From Mycobacterium sp. 1081908.1 (lineage in GTDB: Bacteria; Actinomycetota; Actinomycetes; Mycobacteriales; Mycobacteriaceae): a DNA stretch of 64,000 nt. The notes under the pieces are model-generated. The model made no database searches. It saw nothing but the letters and a program-made list of their open reading frames with translations, and was not told the origin of the DNA. The position numbers were made by a program, and so were the translations under genes. Positions within the stretch are counted from its first letter, which is position 1. Every line of letters begins with the position of its first letter. Below, piece by piece: positions 48,422-57,082 of this stretch. The stretch lies in the NCBI RefSeq assembly GCF_001673535.1, contig NZ_LZLY01000089.1, positions 38,258 through 102,257 on the forward strand, written 5' to 3'.

Positions 48422-49309
48422 CTACAGACCGGCGGGCAAAATATTCGGATTGGCCGTCGGCGGAGGTTGCAGGGGTGGGAACAACTCGTCGCCGTCGAGG
48501 CTGTGCACCGGCAACTGTTGCGACCACGGATAGTGCAGGCTGAACGCGACCAGTCCGGTGCGCTCGGCCGCGGGCAGGTGACACATCGCCAATACGGTTT
48601 CGGCCAGGTATTCCACGGGTTCGGTCGGGAAAGACTCCGGGATCAACGCGTCCGCGCCGGGGGTACGGACGGCCGTCGACGGTCCGACGCAGTTGACCGC
48701 GATGTTGGCGTCGAGCAGTTCGGCGGCCACGCCCTGGGTGAAACGGTGCAGCGCAGCCTTCATGGACGCGTAGACGACGTCGCCGGCCGTCCTGTTGTAG
48801 TCCCGGTACGGCCGCACCGGGGCCACACCGGTCACCGAGCCGATGTTGACGATCCAGCCCGCACCCTGCTTGCGCATGTGCGGCACAGCGGATTTCGCCA
48901 GGACGAACGGCACCCGCAGGTAGTGCTCCACCGTGCGGTCGAAGGTTTCCAGGCTCATGTCCTCGACTGGCGAGTAGTCGGCGAAACCGGCGTTGTTGAC
49001 CAGGATGTCGATCCGGCCGGTGCGGTCGAGCACCGCGTCGATCAACCCGTCGCGCTGTTCGGCGTCCTCCAGGTCGGCCGCGACGCCGAACGCCTGGCCA
49101 CCGGCGGCCTCGATCAGCTCGATGGTCTCGGCGATGGTGCCGGGCAGGGCGGAAGTCGTTCCGGCGCGCACCGACAAGGACGGCGTGTGCGACCGGGCCG
49201 TGACCGCCACGGTGGCGCCTTCGGCGGCCAGCCGCTGGGCGATTGCGCGGCCGATTCCCCGGCTGCTGCCCGTTACCAAAGCCGTTTTGCCGCAGAGTAA
49301 CCGGCTCAT
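48422..49309 (-). CDS. short-chain dehydrogenase/reductase
   Basis: This 295-residue classical SDR has T-G-S-S-R-G-I-G (13-20), N-N-A-G-F, an S-V-T-G segment, and V-V-Y-A-S-M-K (Tyr-x-x-x-Lys). The residue after beta-2 is Ala-Arg-Ser, giving NADP preference. The ATG overlaps the stop of the BVMO at 49306 (ATGA), so both are made from one transcript: an alcohol dehydrogenase and a monooxygenase again form a pair. Substrate unknown. The Pro-rich C-terminus is unusual for an SDR. Confidence 0.86.
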   Translation of the reverse strand: MSRLLCGKTALVTGSSRGIGRAIAQRLAAEGATVAVTARSHTPSLSVRAGTTSALPGTIAETIELIEAAGGQAFGVAADLEDAEQRDGLIDAVLDRTGRIDILVNNAGFADYSPVEDMSLETFDRTVEHYLRVPFVLAKSAVPHMRKQGAGWIVNIGSVTGVAPVRPYRDYNRTAGDVVYASMKAALHRFTQGVAAELLDANIAVNCVGPSTAVRTPGADALIPESFPTEPVEYLAETVLAMCHLPAAERTGLVAFSLHYPWSQQLPVHSLDGDELFPPLQPPPTANPNILPAGL

Positions 49310-51237
49310 CGCAGCGTGAGATCCTCTTCGAGCGGAGCCCTATGGTCGCGCCAGAAGTCGATCAGGCGATACGGGAAGGCGGTCACGATCCGCCCTCCTC
49401 CGGAGCGGTAGTAGGTATGGGCGGACGGGGTATGGCACCAGACGGTGCCGGCCATGGTCGCATCGATATCGGCGACATACCGCTCGTATGCGCTCTGTGT
49501 GACTTCGATGGTGGCTGCTTTGCGCAGCGCCATCAATTGCAGGCACTCCATGACGTAGTGCACCATCACCTCGACGCCAAAGTTATGGCCGGCCCCGTGT
49601 CCCGGGCTGTAATTGGGCGCCGAGGAAATGAACATGTTCGGGAAGCCGGGCACCATCCCGCCGCGGTAGGCGCGCGGGATGTCGCCCCATTCCTCGTTCA
49701 GCGTCCTGCCGCCGCGGCCCCGGATGTCCACGGTGGAAAGGAAATCCAGGTAGTAGCCGGTCGCGTAGACGATGACGTCGAGGTCGATCTGCCTGCCGTC
49801 GGCCGTCACGATCCCAGCCTCGTTGACCCGGGCCGGCTCGCCGGCCTCGACGTCCACATGCTCGCGTGCCAGCGCGGCGTAATACCCGCCCGGATCGCGG
49901 ATGATCCGCTTACCGTACGGAGCGAAGTCCGGTGTCACCTTGCGGGCCAGGTCACTGCCGGCGCCGAATACCCGGTCGATGTAAGCCAGGCACATCTTCA
50001 GCAGCGCGTCGTTGGCCGGTGAGATCGACAGGTGCTCGGCCGCCCATTCCGGGTCGTGCAAGATCACCGGGTAGTTGTTGTCCGATGTGCCCCAATAGGA
50101 TTTGAGCCGCACCCAATTCGCGTAGTACGGCAGCCGGGTGCCCAACCAGCGCTGGTAGCCGGGAACGTCGTCGGTCGCCCGCCTTCGCGGCGCCACCCAA
50201 TGGGGCTGACGCTGGAACACGGTCAGGTGCGCGACTTGGTCCACGCACGCGTCGACGATCTGCACCGCGGTGCAACCGGCGCCGATGACGGCAACCCTCT
50301 TGCCCGTCAGGTCCAGATCGGGATCCCACTGCGCGGAATGGATGGAAGCTCCCGAGAACGTCTCGCGGCCAGGCAAATTCGGCCAGCGGGGCCGGTTGAG
50401 GTAACCGGCGGCCGGGATCACCACGTTGGCATAACTCACATCCCGGGCGCCGTCGGGGCCGACCGAGTGGATCTGCCATTGCCCGCGCGTTTCGTCCCAC
50501 CAGAGTGCTTCGACCTCGGTACCGAACCGGGTGCGCTTCCGCAGATCGTTCTTGTCGGCCACCGAAACCAGGTAGGACTGGTACTCCGCGCCCATGGGGT
50601 AGTAGCTGGACCAATCCCCTTTGATATCCCGCGATAGCGAGTAAAACGCCGATGGTGTGTCCACGCCGATGCCCGGATAGGTGGTGGTGTACCAGGTGCC
50701 CCCGACTTCGTCGTTTCGGTCGAAGATCTGGTAGTCGATGCCGGCATCGGCCAACTCCAGCGCGGCGGTCAGCCCGGCGATACCCGCGCCGACGATCGCG
50801 ACCCGAAAGCCATCAGGGAGCTTGGCGGTGCGCGGCAGCACCGGCTGTGACGGCTGGAACCCGCCCTGCTCCAACAGCAGCGGGATGTAATCGGAGTCGA
50901 CCGTGCCTCCGAGCGCCACCGGCGCAATTCGCGCGAACAGGTCGGCGTCATCGGCAGGCACGGCGGTGGCCGGGCGGGGTGAACGCAGTGCCGCGACCAC
51001 CGCATCGACGAGCGCTGCGGCCGTCTCGGGGTCGGTGACACCCGCCTGCTCCGGCGGGTCGGGCACGTGAGAGATCTTCGCGGCGAACCGGTCAACCACC
51101 GCCGGGTCACCGGTCAGTTGCGCCAGCACGGCGACCAGCACACCAGGGTCCGCCTGGCACAGGTTGGCCCGCAGCTCGTCAGGATCCCAATCCACCCGTC
51201 CGGTGCTTTCAGCCGTGACGGGGACACCAGCGCTCAT
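49306..51237 (-). CDS. Baeyer-Villiger monooxygenase with N-terminal extension (HAPMO-like)
   Basis: This 643-residue protein has a 140-residue helical N-terminal extension before the FAD motif G-A-G-I-A-G (150-155), fingerprint F-S-G-A-S-I-H-S-A-Q-W-D at 294-305 (His300), and a second Rossmann motif G-A-G-C-T-A. The extension and the W-D fingerprint are like 4-hydroxyacetophenone monooxygenase and its relatives, which accept aryl or cyclic ketones. It is divergent from the FadD gene across 102 bp. It probably forms an ester from a ketone made by the coupled SDR. Confidence 0.9.
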   Translation of the reverse strand: MSAGVPVTAESTGRVDWDPDELRANLCQADPGVLVAVLAQLTGDPAVVDRFAAKISHVPDPPEQAGVTDPETAAALVDAVVAALRSPRPATAVPADDADLFARIAPVALGGTVDSDYIPLLLEQGGFQPSQPVLPRTAKLPDGFRVAIVGAGIAGLTAALELADAGIDYQIFDRNDEVGGTWYTTTYPGIGVDTPSAFYSLSRDIKGDWSSYYPMGAEYQSYLVSVADKNDLRKRTRFGTEVEALWWDETRGQWQIHSVGPDGARDVSYANVVIPAAGYLNRPRWPNLPGRETFSGASIHSAQWDPDLDLTGKRVAVIGAGCTAVQIVDACVDQVAHLTVFQRQPHWVAPRRRATDDVPGYQRWLGTRLPYYANWVRLKSYWGTSDNNYPVILHDPEWAAEHLSISPANDALLKMCLAYIDRVFGAGSDLARKVTPDFAPYGKRIIRDPGGYYAALAREHVDVEAGEPARVNEAGIVTADGRQIDLDVIVYATGYYLDFLSTVDIRGRGGRTLNEEWGDIPRAYRGGMVPGFPNMFISSAPNYSPGHGAGHNFGVEVMVHYVMECLQLMALRKAATIEVTQSAYERYVADIDATMAGTVWCHTPSAHTYYRSGGGRIVTAFPYRLIDFWRDHRAPLEEDLTLR

Positions 51238-51339
51238 GCCAACGAGTATCGAGGCCGTCCGCACGGATGTGAGGGTCCCTGTCTACTCAGCGGGACGCTG
51301 ACGGCCCCCGACTCGACGTCGGCGCCTAACGTGGCGGGC

Positions 51340-52959
51340 ATGCAGTCCGACGACCTGGACGCGATCATCGCGCGGGCGCGCAGCCACGGGCTCGGGGATA
51401 TCCCCCGCCGGTCGGCCCGCCGACACCCGGGCAAGACGGCGGTCATCGACGGCGACGTCGTGCTGAGTTTCGCCGAGTTCGACAGGCTGGTCGACCGCGC
51501 GGCGGCGGCGTTGCACGACAACGGCTTTGGGCCCGGGGATCGTGTCGCTCTGCTGTCGCGCAACTGCTGGCAGTATGCCGTGCTGGCGTTCGCGACGGCC
51601 CGGGCCGGGGTGGTCCTGGTCCCGGTCAACTTCATGCTGACCGCCGAGGAGATCTCCTACATCCTCGGCCACAGTCGGGCCGGCGGATTCATTGTCGAAG
51701 CGGATCTGTCGGCGACGGCCGAAGAGGCGATGCGCCGCGGTGGCGTGGTCAAAGCCCGCGTCGCTCTGGTGCCCGCCGGGCAGCACAGCCCCTCCGGCTG
51801 GGACGATTTCGCGCGGTGGCTGACCACCGACACCGTGGCGCCCGACCCGCGCGTCGACGACGACCAGCTGGTGCGGTTGATGTATACGAGCGGCACCGAA
51901 TCCCATCCGAAGGCGGCCATGCACACCAGCCGCAGCCTGATGTGGCAGTACGTGAGCACCATTCTGGCCGGCGAGATGTCCCATGACGACGTCGAGATCC
52001 ACTCGTTGCCGCTCTATCACTGCGCGCAGCTGGACAACTTCCTTGCGACCGACATCTACCTCGGCGCCACCAGCATCATCCTGCCGCGACCCGACCCCGA
52101 AACGGTGCTTCGCGCGATCGAGCGGTACCGGGTCACCAACTACTTCGCGCCCCCAACGGTGTGGATCTCGCTGCTGCGATCGCCGGTGTTCGACGAGGTG
52201 GACCTATCGAGCTTGCGCAAGGGCTACTACGGCGCCTCGGCGATGCCGGTCGAGATCCTGGCCGAGATGCGGCAACGGTTGCCCAATTTGCGGCTGTGGA
52301 ATTTCTACGGCCAGACGGAAATGGCACCGCTGGCCTCCGCACTGGGCCCCGATGAACAAGACGCGCACGCCGGTTCGGCCGGGCGCCCCGTCGCCAACGT
52401 TGAGACGATGATCCTCGACGCCGACGACATCCCGGTCGCCACCGGGGTGGTGGGTGAAATCGCGCACCGCAGTCCGCATTTGATGCTCGGCTATCTGGAC
52501 GACCCTGAACGCAACGCCGATGCCTTCAGGGGCGGCTGGTTTCACTCGGGCGACCTGGGTTTCTACGACGAGCACGGGCTGTTGCATGTCGTTGATCGCA
52601 AAAAAGACATGATCAAGACCGGCGGTGAAAACGTCGCCAGTCGCGAGGTCGAGGAGGTCCTATACCGCCACAACGGAATTCAAGAGGTCGCGGTCTTCGG
52701 CCTCGCGCACCCGGTGTGGGTGGAGGCCGTGGTCGCCGCGATCGTTCCCCGCGACGGTGTCACGCTGACCGAGGAGGACGTCGTCGGCCACTGTCGCGAG
52801 CACCTGGCCGGATTCAAAACGCCCAAGCGTGTCTTCTTCGTAGATTCGCTGCCGAAAAATCCCAGCGGCAAGCTGCTGAAACGCGTACTGCGAGAACGTT
52901 TCGGTTCTGCGACCGCTAACCGGGCCGAGGCTGTGGAATCGGTCAGGAGACTCCGATGA
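51340..52959 (+). CDS. FadD-type acyl-CoA synthetase
   Basis: This 539-residue ANL enzyme has the P-loop T-S-G-T-E-S-H-P-K at 183-191, with E-S-H in place of the usual T-G-x, then F-Y-G-Q-T-E and N-P-S-G-K-L-L-K with the catalytic Lys. ATG 51340 is used; the long upstream frame covers the divergent promoter. It activates a carboxylate, probably the acid left after BVMO and esterase action. It overlaps the stop of the convergent gene at 52943 by 17 bp. Confidence 0.88.
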   Translation: MQSDDLDAIIARARSHGLGDIPRRSARRHPGKTAVIDGDVVLSFAEFDRLVDRAAAALHDNGFGPGDRVALLSRNCWQYAVLAFATARAGVVLVPVNFMLTAEEISYILGHSRAGGFIVEADLSATAEEAMRRGGVVKARVALVPAGQHSPSGWDDFARWLTTDTVAPDPRVDDDQLVRLMYTSGTESHPKAAMHTSRSLMWQYVSTILAGEMSHDDVEIHSLPLYHCAQLDNFLATDIYLGATSIILPRPDPETVLRAIERYRVTNYFAPPTVWISLLRSPVFDEVDLSSLRKGYYGASAMPVEILAEMRQRLPNLRLWNFYGQTEMAPLASALGPDEQDAHAGSAGRPVANVETMILDADDIPVATGVVGEIAHRSPHLMLGYLDDPERNADAFRGGWFHSGDLGFYDEHGLLHVVDRKKDMIKTGGENVASREVEEVLYRHNGIQEVAVFGLAHPVWVEAVVAAIVPRDGVTLTEEDVVGHCREHLAGFKTPKRVFFVDSLPKNPSGKLLKRVLRERFGSATANRAEAVESVRRLR

Positions 52960-53845
52960 TGGGGATCTTTTTCATCGCGCTGGCCCGGGGGTCGGGCGCG
53001 GCCGCGGCGGCTCGGTGGTTTTCCTCGCCGCGGGTGTAGGTCCAGACGCAGAACGGCTCGCCCTGGGCGAACTTGAAATCCTTTGGTGGCAAGTTGATGT
53101 CGAGTTTGCATCCCGGAAAGAACGGCGCGGAAATCCGCTGCTCGAACGTGCAGTTCATCCAAGCACGTGCCGGTGGGTAGAGGCCTTCGTCGGTGTATTT
53201 TTGCAGCACTTCACATCGACGCATGTTGAGGACCACGTGGTCGGGATTGTGAACGATGTATTCACCGCCGTAGCCGAGCGTCCCGTCGATGCTGAGGCAG
53301 GCCAATTTGAGGAAGTCGACGACGTGCACCGGCTCGATCCCGAGCACCTTGGCCAGCTTGGGGTATTCGTAATCGATGATCAGTTGATACATGTCTGGCA
53401 GGCCCAGCCACACTTCGTCTTCCGGGATGATCTTCGTCCACTGATCGATGAAGTAGTTGTGCCCCTTGAGATACTGGTCCCAGTACGTCTTTATCAGCCG
53501 GATGAGAGCATCTTTGGTGAGGTCCTCGGTCTGGACATCGAATGGGATGGCTTGGTACTGGGCGTTTTTCCAGTCCCAGCCTGGGGGTGCGATGAACCGG
53601 CCCATGGGCATTACCTGTCGCATCCCGGCGCGGGACACCTCGGCGGCGACATCCATGGCAGCGTTGATGCCTACCTTTGGGCCGTAGATGGTGACGTGAG
53701 CGTAGGGAACGAAGTTCAGGGTGTCCTCGAAGACACGGGCCAGCCCCACCAGGAAATCTCTCGAGAAATCCTGAATGTTGCCGACTTTGCCCATGAAGTC
53801 ATGCGTGTAGTCGTCATAGTTCAAATCGTGTTCTGCCGTGGTCAC
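52943..53845 (-). CDS. conserved hypothetical protein controlled by divergent TetR
   Basis: This 300-residue protein is not recognised. It has a helical N-terminal half (D-D-Y-T-H-D-F-M-G-K-V-G-N, F-V-G-L-A-R-V-F) and a C-terminal half with Cys and aromatic residues (M-R-R-C-E-V-L-Q-K-Y, W-M-N-C-T-F-E-Q-R-I, F-F-P-G-C-K-L), similar in layout to proteins that bind small hydrophobic acids. A strong GAGGAGG box precedes ATG 53845. It is divergent from TetR, with a 13-bp inverted repeat in between. It might be an isomerase or hydrolase of the pathway; no catalytic site can be named. Confidence 0.75.
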   Translation of the reverse strand: MTTAEHDLNYDDYTHDFMGKVGNIQDFSRDFLVGLARVFEDTLNFVPYAHVTIYGPKVGINAAMDVAAEVSRAGMRQVMPMGRFIAPPGWDWKNAQYQAIPFDVQTEDLTKDALIRLIKTYWDQYLKGHNYFIDQWTKIIPEDEVWLGLPDMYQLIIDYEYPKLAKVLGIEPVHVVDFLKLACLSIDGTLGYGGEYIVHNPDHVVLNMRRCEVLQKYTDEGLYPPARAWMNCTFEQRISAPFFPGCKLDINLPPKDFKFAQGEPFCVWTYTRGEENHRAAAAAPDPRASAMKKIPIIGVS

Positions 53846-53877
53846 CGGACTTCCTCCTCTGTAACGATGTCGGGCGC

Positions 53878-53913
53878 CTGTCAGATTCTGTCTGGTGTGG
53901 CAGAATCTGACAG
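53878..53913. promoter_or_regulatory. long perfect inverted repeat, TetR operator candidate
   Basis: Arms CTGTCAGATTCTG (53878-53890) and CAGAATCTGACAG (53901-53913) are perfect 13-bp complements with a 10-bp spacer. The site is 33 bp before the unknown gene's start and 112 bp before the TetR start. This is a classic arrangement for a divergent TetR operator. Confidence 0.7.
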
Positions 53914-54024
53914 CAGCATGTTAGGCACACCCGACGCCACCGGATCACTCAAGATGGCCACTGAATGGGACACCGGATGCCGTCTGGATCGCGATTCAGC
54001 CCCTGCGCGGAAAAGGAGTCCGAG

Positions 54025-54639
54025 GTGAGCGCGCCCGCCAGATCAACTCTGAGCGAACGGCGCGCGGATCAGCTCCGCTTGGATATCGCGATGGCTGCGC
54101 GCGACATCTTCCTGACCGAAGGGTCGACGTCGGCGACTGTTGAGCGCATCTGCGAGGCGGCCGGCATCGCGCCTCGCACCTTCCACCGCCACTTTCCGGT
54201 CAAAGAAGACGTCGTCATGCCGTTGTTTCGCGAGTTCGGCAGGCTGAGCGTTCAAGTCCTCCGAGACGCGCCAGCCACGAGCAACGCCGTCGACACGTTG
54301 GTGGAGGCGTTCAGCACCGAAGTCCCCAAACGCGGGCAGGTTGAGACAGACCGCCGGTTCCTTGCGCTGATGATCAACGATCCGCAATACCGACTGCGCT
54401 GGCTTGATTGGGGGCAAAACCTGGCCGAGCCCATCTCGGACTTTCTTGCCGCACGGTTCGATCTCGGTGCGGATCCCTTTCACCGCGAACTGCCGGCGCA
54501 ACTCGTGATCCAATGCTGCAGACACGCATACGTTCGCTGGGTTGAGGATGGCAACTTTCGCCGCTTGAAATCCGGGTTGCGAATGGGCGTCGAGATGGCA
54601 CTTGCATCCCTGTCGCCGCTTCCAGTCGGTCCGCGATAA
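54025..54639 (+). CDS. TetR-family transcriptional regulator
   Basis: This 204-residue repressor has an HTH at about 38-57 (A-T-V-E-R-I-C-E-A-A-G-I-A-P-R-T-F-H-R-H-F) and a C-terminal helical domain ending with S-P-L-P-V-G. GTG 54025 follows an AAAAGGAG box and is preferred over an in-frame start 60 bp upstream. It probably binds the 13-bp inverted repeat at 53878-53913 and controls the divergent gene, and perhaps the SnoaL-SDR-esterase set that follows on its own strand. Confidence 0.88.
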   Translation: MSAPARSTLSERRADQLRLDIAMAARDIFLTEGSTSATVERICEAAGIAPRTFHRHFPVKEDVVMPLFREFGRLSVQVLRDAPATSNAVDTLVEAFSTEVPKRGQVETDRRFLALMINDPQYRLRWLDWGQNLAEPISDFLAARFDLGADPFHRELPAQLVIQCCRHAYVRWVEDGNFRRLKSGLRMGVEMALASLSPLPVGPR

Positions 54640-54709
54640 CGGCGCATCACGTTCCACTGACCGGGCATCGGGCCTGTCGCCCGGGCCACGCCCGGCGTTG
54701 ACTAGCCCC

Positions 54710-55189
54710 ATGGCCAATGACATCACGCTGCCCGAATTGCAGGAGTTCATCGCCGGCTTCTGGTACCACTACGACGAGGCCCACTACGACGAGATGGCGG
54801 CCAGTTATGCCGAGGATGTGCACTATCTGACCCGAAGCGATTCCGGCGCAAGCCCTTTCGAGGAATTGATGTCACCGGAGCTCAGCGGCCGTGAAGCGGT
54901 GATGGAGTGGCTGGCGGAGCACCGCGAACAGAGCCCGTACCCGTTGCGCCACCACGCCACCAACGTGCATCGCACCGGCGTCGACGGTGACGTCACCCGG
55001 GCGCGGTTCTACATCTTCGTCAACCAGATCGCCAACTTCGTGCCGTTCGCGGTGTCCAGCGGGGTCGTCAACGTCGGCGTCCGGCGCGGGGCCAGCGGCC
55101 TTGAGTTCACCGAGATGGACGTCGTCCTCGACGCCACCAACTCGGTGCTGCTCTCCGAGTTGGCCGCGGATAGCACCGCGGGTTCGTGA
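54710..55189 (+). CDS. SnoaL-like (NTF2-fold) protein
   Basis: This 159-residue NTF2-fold protein starts with F-I-A-G-F-W-Y-H-Y-D-E-A-H-Y-D-E-M-A-A-S-Y-A-E-D-V-H-Y-L, a short aromatic helix-strand pattern of SnoaL-like proteins, then H-H-A-T-N-V-H-R. It is the first of a chain with 4-bp or closer links to an SDR and an esterase. It lies 70 bp after TetR. Its role is probably a dehydration or isomerisation of a cyclic ketone; the key residue is not certain. Confidence 0.8.
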   Translation: MANDITLPELQEFIAGFWYHYDEAHYDEMAASYAEDVHYLTRSDSGASPFEELMSPELSGREAVMEWLAEHREQSPYPLRHHATNVHRTGVDGDVTRARFYIFVNQIANFVPFAVSSGVVNVGVRRGASGLEFTEMDVVLDATNSVLLSELAADSTAGS

Positions 55190-56052
55190 GCGCCGGGGAA
55201 GCATTTGCCGGCGGGGTCGCCGTCGTCACCGGAGCCGGCTCCGGGCTCGGCGCCGGCTTGGCGCGCCATGCCAGCGGGTTGGGGATGACCGTGGTGCTCG
55301 CGGACATCGACGGAGCGGCGGCCGCTCGGGTCGCCGAGGAACTGCGTGCCGCGGGTGGGTCGGCGGTCGACGTCGTCTGCGACGTGCGCGACCCCGACGC
55401 CGTGCAGGACCTCGCCGAGCGGGTGTACCGGGACGTCGGCGCGGTGCGCTTGCTGGTCAACAACGCCGGCGTCGAACAGTTCGGCTATCTGTGGGACACG
55501 CCGGTGGCCAATTGGCAGCGGACCATCGACATCAACGTCAGCGGCGTCTTTTACGGCGTGCGCGCCTTCCTGCCGAAGATGATGGCCACCGACGAGCGGG
55601 CGTGGGTGTGGAACGTCGCGTCGGTCGGTGCCGTGGTGGCGATTCCGCTGCAAGCCCCTTACATCGTCAGCAAGCATGCGGTGCTGGCGTTAACCGAGTG
55701 CCTGTACCTGGAGGTCGAATCGACCGGGCACGCCAATCACATTCACGTACAAGTTGTTCTTCCCGGCCCGGTGTCGTCCAGCATCTTCGAGTCGGCCGGC
55801 GGCATCGACGCCAACGGTGATGTGGTCGCCGCCGAGGCGCAACGCTCCGCGATGCTGGACCTCAAGGCCACGGCCATGGACCCCACGGACGCCGCCGGGG
55901 CGTTGTTCCAGCAGGCAATCGACGGACGCTTCTACCTGCACACCCACCCCGACGCGGTGGGCGCCGCGATGGCGGAGCGGGCCGACGTGCTTGCCTCACA
56001 ACGCTCCCCGGCGCTGCGCACCCAAAGCCGCTTCGACACGACAAAGCGATGA
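55186..56052 (+). CDS. short-chain dehydrogenase/reductase
   Basis: This 288-residue SDR has T-G-A-G-S-G-L-G, V-V-L-A-D-I-D (NAD preference), N-N-A-G-V, N-V-A-S-V and Y-I-V-S-K (Tyr-Lys). The C-terminus has a D-G-R-F-Y-L-H-T-H-P segment common to mycobacterial SDRs that act on bulky alcohols. The GTG start overlaps the SnoaL-like stop (GTGA). The stop lies 1 bp before the esterase ATG. Together the three may convert an alcohol to a ketone, isomerise it and hydrolyse an ester. Confidence 0.87.
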   Translation: MSAGEAFAGGVAVVTGAGSGLGAGLARHASGLGMTVVLADIDGAAAARVAEELRAAGGSAVDVVCDVRDPDAVQDLAERVYRDVGAVRLLVNNAGVEQFGYLWDTPVANWQRTIDINVSGVFYGVRAFLPKMMATDERAWVWNVASVGAVVAIPLQAPYIVSKHAVLALTECLYLEVESTGHANHIHVQVVLPGPVSSSIFESAGGIDANGDVVAAEAQRSAMLDLKATAMDPTDAAGALFQQAIDGRFYLHTHPDAVGAAMAERADVLASQRSPALRTQSRFDTTKR

Positions 56053-56053
56053 G

Positions 56054-57019
56054 ATGGTGACGCCCGCACTGGATCCCGATGCTGCCGCGCGCGTCGCATC
56101 CCTCGGTGAGATCCCGCCCATGCGGCGACGCGGCTTGGCGGCGGTGCGCGCCGGGCTGGAATCCACTCCCCCGCCCGAGGCGATGCCCGAAATGGCCCGC
56201 GTCACCGAGGCCTCCATCCCCGGACCGGCCGGAGCGATCCCGGCACGCATATACCGGCCCACCGATGATCCCGCGCAACCGGCGCTCGTCTACTTCCACG
56301 GCGGCGGGTTGGTGATGGGCTCCAACCACTCGTTCGAGCCGTTGGCACGTGAATTGGCATCGGCGGCGGCCGCCACCGTCGTCTCGGTGGATTACCGGCT
56401 CGCACCGGAATCACCGCCGCCCGCCCAGTTCGACGACGCCTACGCCGCGACCGAATGGGTCTCGCGAAGGGCAGCGGACCTGGGAGTCGATGCCCAGCGG
56501 ATTGCGGTGGTCGGCGACAGCGCCGGCGGCTCGCTCGCGGCCGCGGTCGCGCTGGCCGCCCGGGACCGCGGCGGACCCGCGCTCTACGCACAGGTGCTGC
56601 TGTATCCCGGGCTTGATCGCGACATGTCCGTCCCTTCCCTTGCCGCGCAGGCGGATGCGCCGATGCTCACTCGCGACGACATCGACTACATGCACGCGCT
56701 CGTCGACGGTGATGCGGGTCCGCCCACCGACCGCTATCTGGTGCCGGCCTACGCCGCGGATCTGTCCGGACTTCCGCCGGCGATCGTGGTGACCGGCGGC
56801 TGCGATCCCATCCGGGATTGGGGTGAGCGGTACGCGGACCGGTTACGGGATGCCGGCGTGCAAATCGTCAGCGCACGCTATCCGGGGATGTACCACGGCT
56901 TCTTGATGCGCTCCGAGGCGACCGCGCGCGGCCGGCTGGCCATCGCCGAGATCGGTGCGCTGCTGCGGGCCAAGTTCAGCCATCCCGTTCCTTTTGCCGT
57001 CCCGATGACCGGACAGTGA
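56054..57019 (+). CDS. alpha/beta hydrolase (HSL/Lip-type esterase)
   Basis: This 321-residue esterase has H-G-G-G-L at 82-86 and nucleophile Ser157 in G-D-S-A-G-G, with G-G-C-D-P-I-R-D and Y-H-G-F for the Asp and His. It is the third HSL-type esterase in the right half of the operon set, but its lid region (A-D-A-P-M-L-T-R-D-D-I) differs from the two at 11119 and 46503. ATG 56054 is 1 bp after the SDR stop. Likely to hydrolyse an ester or lactone from the pathway. Confidence 0.9.
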   Translation: MVTPALDPDAAARVASLGEIPPMRRRGLAAVRAGLESTPPPEAMPEMARVTEASIPGPAGAIPARIYRPTDDPAQPALVYFHGGGLVMGSNHSFEPLARELASAAAATVVSVDYRLAPESPPPAQFDDAYAATEWVSRRAADLGVDAQRIAVVGDSAGGSLAAAVALAARDRGGPALYAQVLLYPGLDRDMSVPSLAAQADAPMLTRDDIDYMHALVDGDAGPPTDRYLVPAYAADLSGLPPAIVVTGGCDPIRDWGERYADRLRDAGVQIVSARYPGMYHGFLMRSEATARGRLAIAEIGALLRAKFSHPVPFAVPMTGQ

Positions 57020-57082
57020 TCGCCCGAATCGCGCCGGCGCTGCCCACAATCGATCGATTCAGAACTGCAAAGGAGGCGGCTC

